64,000 bases of DNA from Bacteroides sp. CAG:927 (lineage in GTDB: Bacteria > Bacteroidota > Bacteroidia > Bacteroidales > Muribaculaceae): assembly GCA_000431155.1 (NCBI GenBank), contig HF985627.1, positions 1 to 64,000 on the forward strand. Direction: 5' to 3'. Positions 42,200 to 51,208 of the stretch are shown piece by piece. The notes under the pieces were generated by a model that saw only the letters and a program-made list of their open reading frames with translations, had not been told where the DNA came from and made no database searches. Both the position numbers and the translations under genes were made by a program. The first letter of the stretch is position 1. Each line of letters opens with the position of its first letter.

Positions 42200-43403
42200 A
42201 TTCCGATGGCATATTAGACAAAAAGTTTATTGAGTACTTTTTGCCATTGTATTCAAAATCGCCGTTGGCATCAGGGGTTAATTCATTGCCGTCAACGGTT
42301 ATGATTAAGTGCAGTGAGGAATTGTTGTCTGAAGCTTTTGTGTTGGATTCGGTCGTGGACTTTGGAGCGGGAGTGGTTTGCAATACCGTGTCGGATGCTG
42401 AAATGGCATCAGGCAAAGAAATTTCTTCTGTGTCCTGGATTAATACATCAGCAGATTTTGTAACTTTGTGTCCGGAAACATTTTCCGGCATCTTGGCATT
42501 GGCTACTGTGCTGATAGCGGATGCTACGGCTGGAATGTTGAACACGGCGACGGCTGCTATGGCGGCTGGCGCAAGGGCGAGAGCCAGCATACGGCGGCTC
42601 TTGCGAGGTTTTGATTTTAGCATCATGGTGATACGTTTTTTAAGATTACTATGATTCAAGCTGTTGGCAAGGGCCGGGAAACTTTTGCCAACAGCCTTTT
42701 TTATTAGCAATAATTGATACAGACGCGCATTTGCTCCTGAGTTGAGTACAGCGGCGTCGGCCTGAAATTCATGCACTGTTCTAAGCTCGTCACGCATGAG
42801 CCATGCTGCGGGATTGAACCACTGAAAGATTATAATGATTTGTGCAAGAGCCATGTCAATCCAATGATGACGCGCTAGATGCTCAAGTTCGTGCGGCATG
42901 ATCATAGAGCCACATTCACGATAATCGTTTTGGCTTATTACCACATATTTCATCCAACTGAAAGGTGCTATATGCTTGTTGCCGGAAATAACAAGAACAG
43001 CATTGGATGATAAGGTGTGCCTTTGACCGGTACGAACAATGTGAGTGAGTTTTAAATAACTAATAGCCGTTAGGATAAACATGATTGCTATGCCGCATAA
43101 ATATACACACAACACTATAAACGGCCATAATGGAGTTGTCGCATTTTGAGAGTCGTCAATGGTTATATTTATGGGCAAACCCACATCAATGTCCATGGCT
43201 ACATTGCGATTTCCCGCAAGATTGGCAATTATATGGCTTAATTCGGGTAGTGCAGGTGCAATCAGTGCAATAACGTATATAACCAAAAGCGTGACACGAT
43301 TAAACGCGTGTTCTTTTTGGTTAGCCATTATGGCTTTATATATAAGGTACATGGCCATCAGCACCAAGCTGCTTTTCAGCATATATGATAATAGCTCACC
43401 CAT
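42102..43403 (-). CDS. M56-family (BlaR1/MecR1-like) membrane metallopeptidase sensor
   Basis: A 433-aa protein with N-terminal TMs (about 8-25, 38-58, 95-115), then a cytoplasmic M56 peptidase domain with the zinc motif HELEH (171-175). FSWMKYVVIS and EFQADAAVL follow. A further TM (about 268-288) leads to a periplasmic linker and the segment SEYVESMEVNRQESTITVNL. BlaR1-type sensors cleave the partner BlaI repressor when induced. The chain ends early (KKDRWQAA) just after an A7 run; the expected TonB_C domain continues in another frame. It overlaps blaI by 8 nt. Confidence 0.88.
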   Translation of the reverse strand: MGELLSYMLKSSLVLMAMYLIYKAIMANQKEHAFNRVTLLVIYVIALIAPALPELSHIIANLAGNRNVAMDIDVGLPINITIDDSQNATTPLWPFIVLCVYLCGIAIMFILTAISYLKLTHIVRTGQRHTLSSNAVLVISGNKHIAPFSWMKYVVISQNDYRECGSMIMPHELEHLARHHWIDMALAQIIIIFQWFNPAAWLMRDELRTVHEFQADAAVLNSGANARLYQLLLIKKAVGKSFPALANSLNHSNLKKRITMMLKSKPRKSRRMLALALAPAAIAAVAVFNIPAVASAISTVANAKMPENVSGHKVTKSADVLIQDTEEISLPDAISASDTVLQTTPAPKSTTESNTKASDNNSSLHLIITVDGNELTPDANGDFEYNGKKYSINFLSNMPSEYVESMEVNRQESTITVNLKGKDSPKKDRWQAA

Positions 43404-43779
43404 TGTTTTTCTCTATTAAGTCAATAAGTTCACGAAGTTCATCTACAGATATTTTTTCTGTCTTGACGAGAGTTGACACGGCATTGAGATAGCTGTTGTT
43501 GAAATACCCTTTTATTACATTGTTCAGGGTTTTGTCTGCGAAATCTTCTTTTTGAGCCACAGCGAAATATTTATAGCCTGTTCCTGCTGCTTCATGGTTG
43601 ACATATCCTTTCTCCTCAAGAGTGCGAACAACCGTTGACACCGTGTTTACGTGCGGTTTGGGATCGGGATAAAGTTGCACGAGTTCACGCACATACATTG
43701 GCCCGTTGTCCCATAGCAGTTGCATAAGTTCTTCCTCACGAGGAGTAGGGGTTTGTTTTTTCCTGGAATTTCTGCCCAT
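43396..43779 (-). CDS. BlaI/MecI/CopY-family repressor
   Basis: A 127-aa winged-helix repressor: DNA-binding domain at about 12-85 (TPREEELMQLLWDNGPMYVR, VNTVSTVVRTLEEKGYVNHE) and C-terminal helices for dimerisation. It should repress its own operon and be removed by proteolysis through the M56 partner downstream. Two AACTA-N6-TAGTT dyads bracket its promoter. The C-terminus overlaps the M56 start by 8 nt. There is no beta-lactamase gene nearby, so the inducer and regulon are open. Confidence 0.93.
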   Translation of the reverse strand: MGRNSRKKQTPTPREEELMQLLWDNGPMYVRELVQLYPDPKPHVNTVSTVVRTLEEKGYVNHEAAGTGYKYFAVAQKEDFADKTLNNVIKGYFNNSYLNAVSTLVKTEKISVDELRELIDLIEKNNG

Positions 43780-43785
43780 TCTTTT

Positions 43786-43839
43786 AACTATAAAATTAGT
43801 TGACGTGGCAAAGCTACAACTAAAAAATTAGTTAGGCAA
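43786..43839 (-). promoter_or_regulatory. blaI-M56 promoter with two operator dyads
   Basis: Minus strand: TTG (43839-43837), 20 nt, TAGCTTTGC (43816-43808). AACTAAAAAATTAGTT (43818-43833) fills the -33/-7 spacer, and AACTATAAAATTAGTT (43786-43801) covers the start of the transcript. The dyad centres are 32 bp apart, about three helical turns, as expected for co-operative binding by a dimeric BlaI-type repressor. Confidence 0.75.
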
Positions 43840-43860
43840 GAATTTAACAAAAAAAACTTC

Positions 43861-43893
43861 AAAAAAAATCGGCCCCACATTTATGTGGAGCCG
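43861..43893 (-). terminator. Terminator after the alpha-2-macroglobulin gene
   Basis: A 10-bp stem (43884-43893 with 43870-43879, one G-U) and T8 on the minus strand. Confidence 0.85.
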
Positions 43894-43917
43894 AGCATGA
43901 TAAGATACTGAGTAAAG

Positions 43918-46900
43918 TTATTGGCCTACAACCATTATTTGGCCGGCGGAGTGCGCGGTGAGCTGTGGTGCATACTGACTCTGGAGAGTGGCGATGCCCG
44001 AAGCAAATAGACCGGCATTGTTGACCCACATATCGTATTTGAGCTGATAGGTGCCCCTGGGCATGTTGGTAACGAAAAGATTTGTCGCGCTGTCGCGGTT
44101 TTCGCGATAGAAGCACAGGCCATCTCTATAGAGAGGCTGCGGCATTTGTTCCACGGGTTCCAAGCATGCAGGACGATTGTCGGTAATGGCCACGTACTGC
44201 ATGTCGCGATTGACATGAATAGTGAGCGATACCTGTATTTTGTCGCCAATTTTTATTGAATCAGGATTGACAACATCAGTTCCCTGATATTTGTAGTAGC
44301 GCCTTTCAATGCTTACGGCATCGCTGTTTTTCGCCTGAATATTGTTCATATCCTGAGTGAACTGACATAATACGGCTCCAAATGCAGGGGATTTGCCATT
44401 ACGGTTAACTGTAAGAGTGGAATTGGATGCATTATTGAGCGATGTTCGGAAATATCCGGTGAATTTGTTGGCCGTGGGTATATCCACGCTGTTGTCATCA
44501 AGTCGTATGTCAACCGTGCCGGCAGGCTCTAACCATGATTTTGAAGTGAGTAGGATAGAGGATATAACATCAGAGGTAAAGGCTGAGTTTCCCCAATTTT
44601 CGGCTTCTTTTTGCAGTATAAGCCACTGTCGGATTCGGTCAACATCCTTGGCCGTGGGTTGAACGGCGTGGAATGCTTCAAGGGCATCGGCGGTGATTTG
44701 AAGCTGGGACATGGAGCCTCCATATACATCGCCTACCGAAGGCCACCACATGCCACTTTGCGGCTTATATTCGGAATATTGGCGCAAGGAGTTAAGGATG
44801 GTGGCTGCCACTGTCTTGTAGTTGTGGTTCATAAGGAGGATAACAGCTTCGGCTTTATGTCCCACGGTGTAATTGCGCCAATTCTTGAGCGTGCGTTGCA
44901 CTGTGAGCGAAGTGATTTTTTGACTTACAGCACTGCGGTGGAACGATGGCCACAAATCAAGCATGGAAACGTATGCGAAATAATCTGATTTCGGATATTT
45001 GGCATATATCTTTTCATTTTGTGTCTGTACATATTCAAGTGCGCTGTTGGTCATTGATAAAAGCTCTTTGTTGTCGGGCAAATATCCAAGCTGGTTGGCG
45101 CGGCCAAGGCATGCAAGCACTTCGGATGTAGCCCAAAGAGAAGCCTCATCGCACTGATCCATCCATGCAAATCCGTTTCCGCGTTGCACTTTCTTGAGAT
45201 ATCTGATGCCGGAATTGATGGTCGCGTCTATATTCTTGTTGTCAAGCAGCAGCGCAAGGCGATACATACGTTCTGTGTCATTTTTTGCATCCGCAAGCCA
45301 TGGAGTGGAGTTGAGAAGCACTGTTTTGAGGTCAGCGTTCTTTTCAAGCATTGACACGAGTGTTGAATCACTGCTGTGATTGGTCCAGTATTCAAGCGCT
45401 TTGGCAATCGAGGGATTATCCTTTAATATGCCTTTTGCCACTGAAGCCGAGAATATGTTGTATGCAGCGTTGATTGCGGATCGCGGTTGTGCCTCTGCAA
45501 GTCCGGGCAATGCAGTTACCACATACCATAGTGGATTATCGCAGTATTGCAGGGTGACACGTGCATCCTCGGGCATTTCCGGTAGCTTTATACTGAAGGA
45601 GGTGCTGTCGGGAGCAATATAGAAAGTGGTGCTTTCAATCACGTGCTGGCTTGCCGGAAGAATTGGAATGATGGTTTGTTCGCCGTCAGCAAATCCGTTT
45701 GCCGAGGATTTTACTCTGAATCCTATCATTGGTTCATCCACCGGGGCCTCAACATTGATAGAAACCGTGGCGTTTTGTTGCGGCAGGACGGAGGTGGTCT
45801 GCTGAGAAGAATACAGGACCTTGTTTGTGACGGGATTGAATATTTCTATTGTGGTGAGTATGTCTGCAACAGAGTCAGAATTGTTCATCACGAGTGATTT
45901 CAATATTGCTTTGTCGCCTGTGCGCAGATAGCGAGGGAGATTGGGCTGGACCATTATGGGCTTGTTAGCAACAACAAGCTCTGACAATGTGCTGTTGATC
46001 AAATCTTTGTTGAATGCTGTTGCAAACAGTTGCCATGTGGTGTTGGCATTGGGTACGGTGAATGAAATGCTCAGGTTGCCATCTGTGTCAGTAGTGAGCG
46101 ACGGCATCCAAAGACCACAAGTCACGTTGTTTTCGCGATAAGAGAACTCCTGTGCATCAGGTTTCTGAGGCAATGCCGAACCGGCATCGGCTTCAGTGGC
46201 GATGCCTTTTGCCATAGCAGGCATTTCTTCAACATCTTTTTCCTCCATTGTAGTCATTTCCATAGCATCTTCCATCACATAGGCATTTGAATTTCCAATG
46301 GCACTTGCCTTTACTGATGAGCGTGCCATACTGTATAAAAGATACTTGGGCTGAGTAAACGAGCGCGAATAGAGATTGAAGCCTGGAGCGAAAAGGTCCG
46401 GACAAGAATAATATGAGGTTCTTTGAGCAAGGTTCTCAAACGACATTCCATTAAGCGATGGGGTGGACATTGACAAGAAACGAACATAGCTCGTGCGCGG
46501 ATTCAAACTCCATGAAGGAGCCTGCAAGGCATTGAGAGCGGAATTATACAGGTTGAGAATAACGGCTGACTGTTCTCCCTTGCTATCAATGTTTAAGGTT
46601 CGGAAAGTCCACGTTTCAGTAGTGCCCGGTATCATCTTATTGCGGAATGATTCGGCCTTGATGTTGAGAGATTTCAAGGATGATTTTCTAACAACAGTGC
46701 GATTGAATTGTGAGGTGAGCATGCTTTTAGTGGCTTGAACCACAACTTCTACCCGGTTAATACCGACAGGAAGATTTATCTCAAGGTAATGCATGCCATG
46801 GTTGGCCTTGATCCACTTCCGTTCCAGAATCTTTTCAGGCGTGGACACAGTAAGCAACACATAAGTGTCATCTTCACTTACTGCATAGAGCAAACGGCAT

Positions 46901-49551
46901 TTGTCACTGTCGGTAACAAAAGGACTATTCTGCTCCGGCATCCACATCGGTTGTTTGACGGGCGAATTTTTGTCGGATGGCGTATAGAGCACAATTGTTT
47001 GTGTCAGATTTGTTGTGCTGTCCTGTTCAAGCCAAAGTTTGATAAAGTACTGATTGCCACTGAATCGTTTCCAATCCATATCTGGTTTTATCAATCCTTT
47101 ATGCACTATGCTGTCAGCCACGGAAAGTTCATAATGAACCGGAATATTTACCGGTTTATTGGCTGAATCGGTAACCTTCACATTCAAGTCAACCGGATTT
47201 TCGACATTCAAATCAGCCGGAACAGATGCGTTGATGATGTATTTGTCGCCTCTTGTAAAAGATATTGAGGATTGTTGTGATTCTCCCGAAGGTGAGGTGC
47301 ATTTTACTGTAGCATTGAAATATCCGTTGGGGGCAGGGGAGTAGTCAAGCACTTGTTTGCTGAGCACGATTTCCCATTTGCCATTTTCATCAGATGTAAC
47401 GGTGTCGGTGAAGAAGTTCACAGCATTGCTCATTCTCCACCAATAATTTTGTGCTACAGAAACTTCAACGGTTACTTCCTGACCTGCAAGCGGCATGCCG
47501 GAATAGGTTCTTATCATTCCGCTAACAGTAACATCTCCTTTTTGGGGAGCGTCATTAAGCACGGGGTTTGCAGTGATTTCAAAAGTGGGCATCTTATAGT
47601 CTGACACCATAAAACTTATTGAACCTGACTTTTTACCCCAATAGCTATCAAGTTTATTATTCCCGAAACATAATGCGATATTATAGCGTCCGGTAAGGCC
47701 GCTTTCGGGCAGTTTGCATTTGGCAGCTGCTCTGCCGAACGCATCCGTAATCAACGCAATTGTATCTACTAATTGGTTGTTGGCATCAAATATGTTGGCT
47801 GTAATATTCTTATTGGCCAAAGTTTTATGGCTGTTTCCTGCAATGCCATAAGCTATGACCGCGAATTTTACCGTGTCGCCCGGATGATAAAGGGGTAATT
47901 CTGTAAAAGCATTTATGGCAGAATCATTATATATCGCATTGTTGTTGATGGGGCCGGCGTATATGCTTGATGCATATATGTCGCTGTCTTTCTGTGGATA
48001 TATATTGGCGTAGGATTTGGGAGTGAAAGAATAAAATCCCTCAGCGTCGGTTGTGCCAAGTTTCAGCAAGGCCTTATTCCTGTTGTATTGCATAAGCAAG
48101 GCGCCATCAACAGGAGCACCGGTCATGGGATCAATAACGTAGATGGTGGTTTTGTCAAGATTGAAATTGCCGGAGGTCAGACGGGAGCAATGAATGATGT
48201 TGTAGTTTTGATTGCGTTTGTGCTCATTCTTAATTTCGGCTGAGTTGGCTGCGATTATATAATATCCGGGTTCCTGAACAGTGAAGGATACTTTCTGATG
48301 TTTTAGGAAGGGAACAGCTTCGTGAGTGCTTACACTTTTCTTGTCAATGAGTTTTAGCTCTGACAAGGACCCGGAATAGCTGTAATCGCCTGTGAATTTT
48401 GGAGGAAGTTGATATAATGAAACAGTAAAATCGGAGCAGTTGCGATTGGTTATACGGATGTCAAATTCTTTTCCGGGATAGATGTTATTGACATAAGAGA
48501 GGTCAACAGTCGGAGCGGATAAGGATTTGACGATGTTTTTGAGGCAATTGTTTCTGTTAAAAAGAGGGAACGCCTCAAGGTTTTGTTTAGCTTTGGAATA
48601 TAACCATTTTGACAGCTCAATATCTCCATCGGATATATCATCGAGATCAATGAGGATGTTTCCGGAATATTCACTTGTCTCATACTCACTATATAATGAC
48701 TTTAGTGAGTTGACAAACTGCCGGTGGTTATTATCATCGTCATACGAATGGTATAAGCCATTGTTGACAAAATTCAGGCGTTGCAGGTCAGCAAAAATGT
48801 ATGGAGCCGGTGAGCCGCTATGAAACTTGAGAATATTGGCATATGTGTCAAGGATTTTAGTGGCCTCAGAAGACATCGGCACGAAATGCGGTTCAAGTAT
48901 GAAACTTCTGGCAGGTGAAAGGTAAATGGCTGCAAACATGTTGCTGAAATCGGTCAGATCTGACCGAATATCAATAGTTTGATATGCTACAAAGTCATAA
49001 AGCGACGGGAAATATACTTGGGTGAGATTGTCGTGGTTCACCACGCGGTAATAATTTTTCAGAGGGATAGCCTGAAGTGTGCTTTGCGGCAGTAATGCCG
49101 AGTCGCATAATTGCGAGATTACGTACTGAAATTGCTTGCCCGACCATTCGGTGTAATCCGCCGGGAGAGGATGCAGGGGAAGTTTACGGGTATTGAAATT
49201 GTATTTGTCATCGGTGTAAATCTCGCACAGCATTTTTGCCTTTATGAGATACAAGAGTGATTTTGACGCAGGTTCATTGACCTCCTTAAGAGTATTGTCT
49301 ATAACATGAAATGCATCAACCATCTTTTCCTTGCCAACAGCTGACTGGGCAAGGCTATAGTCAAGGACAGAACGCACTATGCCTTGTGAATCGTGAGATG
49401 AAATGGATTTTTTGAGCGATGTAAGTGATTGTTCCGATACTTTTTTGGGGAAAGCAAAATCAGGCGTGGATGTCGGGGATGATCCACTGGCACCGGTACT
49501 TGCAATAAATGACAAGGTGAGTGCGGATGCAATTTTCAGTTTCCGATTCAT
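43918..49551 (-). CDS. Alpha-2-macroglobulin family protein
   Basis: A giant 1877-aa exported protein with a signal peptide (about 1-22, no lipobox Cys). Repeated MG-type beta domains are seen, MG2-like near 570-650 (LPLYHPGDTVKFAVIAYG; GRAAAKCKLPESGLTGRYNI). The A2M core is near 1140-1250 (GLWMPSLTTDTDGNLSISF; WQLFATAFNKDL; VMVQPNLPRYLRTGD-like). A helical thioester-domain region is near 1310-1600, and an MG10-like end follows. The CGEQ thioester motif is absent (NGFAWMDQCDEASLWATSEV instead), so it cannot trap proteases covalently. It may guard the envelope against host or rival proteases. Starts at 49551 (MNRKLKIAS), after a hairpin. Confidence 0.9.
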   Translation of the reverse strand: MNRKLKIASALTLSFIASTGASGSSPTSTPDFAFPKKVSEQSLTSLKKSISSHDSQGIVRSVLDYSLAQSAVGKEKMVDAFHVIDNTLKEVNEPASKSLLYLIKAKMLCEIYTDDKYNFNTRKLPLHPLPADYTEWSGKQFQYVISQLCDSALLPQSTLQAIPLKNYYRVVNHDNLTQVYFPSLYDFVAYQTIDIRSDLTDFSNMFAAIYLSPARSFILEPHFVPMSSEATKILDTYANILKFHSGSPAPYIFADLQRLNFVNNGLYHSYDDDNNHRQFVNSLKSLYSEYETSEYSGNILIDLDDISDGDIELSKWLYSKAKQNLEAFPLFNRNNCLKNIVKSLSAPTVDLSYVNNIYPGKEFDIRITNRNCSDFTVSLYQLPPKFTGDYSYSGSLSELKLIDKKSVSTHEAVPFLKHQKVSFTVQEPGYYIIAANSAEIKNEHKRNQNYNIIHCSRLTSGNFNLDKTTIYVIDPMTGAPVDGALLMQYNRNKALLKLGTTDAEGFYSFTPKSYANIYPQKDSDIYASSIYAGPINNNAIYNDSAINAFTELPLYHPGDTVKFAVIAYGIAGNSHKTLANKNITANIFDANNQLVDTIALITDAFGRAAAKCKLPESGLTGRYNIALCFGNNKLDSYWGKKSGSISFMVSDYKMPTFEITANPVLNDAPQKGDVTVSGMIRTYSGMPLAGQEVTVEVSVAQNYWWRMSNAVNFFTDTVTSDENGKWEIVLSKQVLDYSPAPNGYFNATVKCTSPSGESQQSSISFTRGDKYIINASVPADLNVENPVDLNVKVTDSANKPVNIPVHYELSVADSIVHKGLIKPDMDWKRFSGNQYFIKLWLEQDSTTNLTQTIVLYTPSDKNSPVKQPMWMPEQNSPFVTDSDKCRLLYAVSEDDTYVLLTVSTPEKILERKWIKANHGMHYLEINLPVGINRVEVVVQATKSMLTSQFNRTVVRKSSLKSLNIKAESFRNKMIPGTTETWTFRTLNIDSKGEQSAVILNLYNSALNALQAPSWSLNPRTSYVRFLSMSTPSLNGMSFENLAQRTSYYSCPDLFAPGFNLYSRSFTQPKYLLYSMARSSVKASAIGNSNAYVMEDAMEMTTMEEKDVEEMPAMAKGIATEADAGSALPQKPDAQEFSYRENNVTCGLWMPSLTTDTDGNLSISFTVPNANTTWQLFATAFNKDLINSTLSELVVANKPIMVQPNLPRYLRTGDKAILKSLVMNNSDSVADILTTIEIFNPVTNKVLYSSQQTTSVLPQQNATVSINVEAPVDEPMIGFRVKSSANGFADGEQTIIPILPASQHVIESTTFYIAPDSTSFSIKLPEMPEDARVTLQYCDNPLWYVVTALPGLAEAQPRSAINAAYNIFSASVAKGILKDNPSIAKALEYWTNHSSDSTLVSMLEKNADLKTVLLNSTPWLADAKNDTERMYRLALLLDNKNIDATINSGIRYLKKVQRGNGFAWMDQCDEASLWATSEVLACLGRANQLGYLPDNKELLSMTNSALEYVQTQNEKIYAKYPKSDYFAYVSMLDLWPSFHRSAVSQKITSLTVQRTLKNWRNYTVGHKAEAVILLMNHNYKTVAATILNSLRQYSEYKPQSGMWWPSVGDVYGGSMSQLQITADALEAFHAVQPTAKDVDRIRQWLILQKEAENWGNSAFTSDVISSILLTSKSWLEPAGTVDIRLDDNSVDIPTANKFTGYFRTSLNNASNSTLTVNRNGKSPAFGAVLCQFTQDMNNIQAKNSDAVSIERRYYKYQGTDVVNPDSIKIGDKIQVSLTIHVNRDMQYVAITDNRPACLEPVEQMPQPLYRDGLCFYRENRDSATNLFVTNMPRGTYQLKYDMWVNNAGLFASGIATLQSQYAPQLTAHSAGQIMVVGQ

Positions 49552-49565
49552 AACAGAAATAATAA

Positions 49566-49598
49566 AACCGCTATCCGCCATAAGCGGAAATAGCGGTT
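49566..49598 (-). terminator. Hairpin 14 nt before the alpha-2-macroglobulin start (attenuator candidate)
   Basis: AACCGCTA (minus, 49598-49591) pairs with TAGCGGTT (49573-49566). A 2-nt bulge is followed by GC-rich inner pairing (49588-49584 with 49578-49574), then TTTTATTATTT. It lies between the Spy-like gene and the alpha-2-macroglobulin ATG. Confidence 0.6.
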
Positions 49599-49636
49599 GG
49601 GATTTGTATTAGTAATAGTCTAATGGATAAACGCTT

Positions 49637-50098
49637 TTAGCGCTTGTTGTGTTTGCCGGCTCTGTGTTGTCTCATAAGCTCGCGAGCGAATTTGCGTTCA
49701 GCACGGCTGAGATCAAAGAGTTGCTTTTTGGTCAGTATGGTTTTAAGCTGCTCACGATATTTTTTTTCTATCTCGCACTCTTTACCCTTGAGTTCTACCA
49801 TAGCCTCGGTTGCTTTGTCATATTCAAGGTCGGTGGCTGAGTTACCTTTATCGCGTACAGATTTTTCCAGCGCTCTTGTTTCACGGTTTACTTTACCAAT
49901 CTCACGGTTCATGGCTTCGTAAACGGGAGTGAATTTTTCTTTTTGTTGTGCAGTGAGTTTTAGCTCTTTAGCCACATACTCTACTTTCACTTGACGCATG
50001 TCGTCCATCCATTTTCTGAATTTCTCACCTTTGTTCTGAGCAAAGGCAGACATACATATTGTTGCAACGAGTGTAATGGCTATCAGGATGTGTTTCAT
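49637..50098 (-). CDS. Periplasmic Spy/CpxP-like protein
   Basis: A 153-aa protein with a signal peptide (MKHILIAITLVATICMSAFA-Q), then an entirely helical, charged chain. Two LTxxQ-type motifs (LKLTAQQKEKFTPVYEAMN near 47-65 and ILTKKQLFDLSRAERKFARE near 123-142) are the Spy/CpxP/ZraP signature; these are periplasmic chaperones induced by envelope stress. The C-terminus is very basic (RQHRAGKHNKR). It starts 9 nt after the anti-sigma-like gene, placing a stress chaperone inside the sigma operon. Confidence 0.8.
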   Translation of the reverse strand: MKHILIAITLVATICMSAFAQNKGEKFRKWMDDMRQVKVEYVAKELKLTAQQKEKFTPVYEAMNREIGKVNRETRALEKSVRDKGNSATDLEYDKATEAMVELKGKECEIEKKYREQLKTILTKKQLFDLSRAERKFARELMRQHRAGKHNKR

Positions 50099-50107
50099 AC
50101 TTGAAGG

Positions 50108-50518
50108 TTATTGTAATGTTAGGTCTTCGGCCACAATAGAGGGGTCAATGCCGGTTGTGAATAAGTCATCAAGGATGTCTTCTTCATCAATTTCAGTGTC
50201 GTAATATTCTGAAAAGTACTTTTCATTGCTTACGGCTTTGGCTATAAGTTCGCTTTGTGTATCGGGCAAAGCGGGAGAAGAAGACTGAATGAGGTCAAAC
50301 ATTTTCATCATGCACCATACGCCCATAAACATTGCTGCGAGATAAGCGTATGGCCTGACTTTTTGCCACCATGTGCGTGGTAACACTTTTGGTTGCCGCT
50401 CAAACTCCTGTTCGGGTAACATCTGCTCCATGCGCACGGCAAACTGCTCGAAGTAATCTTCGGGCACAGTTATACCGCTTTGACCGTTGACGCGATTGAG
50501 AATGTCTGGCTTTTCCAT
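50108..50518 (-). CDS. Putative membrane anti-sigma factor
   Basis: A 136-aa single-pass protein. A cytoplasmic N-terminus (1-55, with VPEDYFEQFAVRMEQML) precedes one TM (about 56-74) and an acidic periplasmic tail (DTEIDEEDILDDLF). It has no recognised anti-sigma fold. Its position 45 nt after an ECF sigma gene, its topology and its size make an anti-sigma role likely. The VPEDYFE motif recurs in Bacteroidetes proteins of this kind as I recall. Confidence 0.65.
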   Translation of the reverse strand: MEKPDILNRVNGQSGITVPEDYFEQFAVRMEQMLPEQEFERQPKVLPRTWWQKVRPYAYLAAMFMGVWCMMKMFDLIQSSSPALPDTQSELIAKAVSNEKYFSEYYDTEIDEEDILDDLFTTGIDPSIVAEDLTLQ

Positions 50519-50563
50519 ATTTGTGTCAGTTTTAAACCTTAGACTTTTAAGAGTAGGAATGGT

Positions 50564-51124
50564 TTAATATAAGTTGGAAAAATATTGTTCAATTTTTTTA
50601 ACGGCAAGATGATAGGAGGATTTTAAGGCTCCTACCGATGTGCCGAGTATTTCCGACATTTTTTCGTAGGTGATGTCATCGTAGTACTTCATGTTGAATA
50701 CCAGCCTTTGTTTTTCGGGCAATGTGGCTATGGCTTTGCGAAGTTCTTTCTTAAGCTCGTCACCGTCAATATTGGTATCGGCTTCAATGGCTTGGATGAG
50801 ATGCGCACTTTCGTCATCAATGGAAATGTTGAGTCTCTTGCGCTCACGCTCAAGGAAAGTAATACTTTCATTTATGGCAATTTTATAAAGCCATGTGGAT
50901 AATTTTGCGTCACCACGGAAATTTTCAATATTGCTCCACGCTTTCATAAATGTGTTCTGAAGCAGGTCGTTGGCATCGTCATGGTTGTTTACCATACGGC
51001 GTATTTGCCAATACAACGGCTCTGAATACTTGCGTATCACCTCACCAAAAGCCTTGCGGCAAGTGGCGGGATCTTGCAGCTCTTTAATCAGCTCCTTATC
51101 GTCGGTGTCGTTGATGCGTGTCAT
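50564..51124 (-). CDS. ECF-type RNA polymerase sigma factor
   Basis: A 186-aa sigma-70-family factor: region 2 at about 25-92 (YWQIRRMVNNHDDANDLLQN, TFMKAWSNIENFRGDAKLST, WLYKIAINES) and region 4 at about 128-182 (ATLPEKQRLVFNMKYYDDIT, YEKMSEILGTSVGALKSSYH). First gene of the operon sigma / anti-sigma-like / Spy-like / alpha-2-macroglobulin. It diverges from zupT over an 84-bp gap. No good TAnnTTTG box is seen upstream, which would fit autoregulation from its own promoter type. Confidence 0.93.
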   Translation of the reverse strand: MTRINDTDDKELIKELQDPATCRKAFGEVIRKYSEPLYWQIRRMVNNHDDANDLLQNTFMKAWSNIENFRGDAKLSTWLYKIAINESITFLERERKRLNISIDDESAHLIQAIEADTNIDGDELKKELRKAIATLPEKQRLVFNMKYYDDITYEKMSEILGTSVGALKSSYHLAVKKIEQYFSNLY

Positions 51125-51197
51125 TGTGAGAGCAAATATTTGGGTAAAAGTAATGATTTTTTTTCAATCATGCGCACATTAATTGTTTCTTTTATGT

Positions 51198-51206
51198 TAC
51201 ATTTGC
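51198..51206 (+). promoter_or_regulatory. zupT promoter, -7 box
   Basis: TACATTTGC ends only 2 nt before the chosen ATG at 51209, implying a leaderless or nearly leaderless mRNA. If the upstream ATG at 51194 were used, the box would be coincidental. Confidence 0.5.
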
Positions 51207-51208
51207 AT

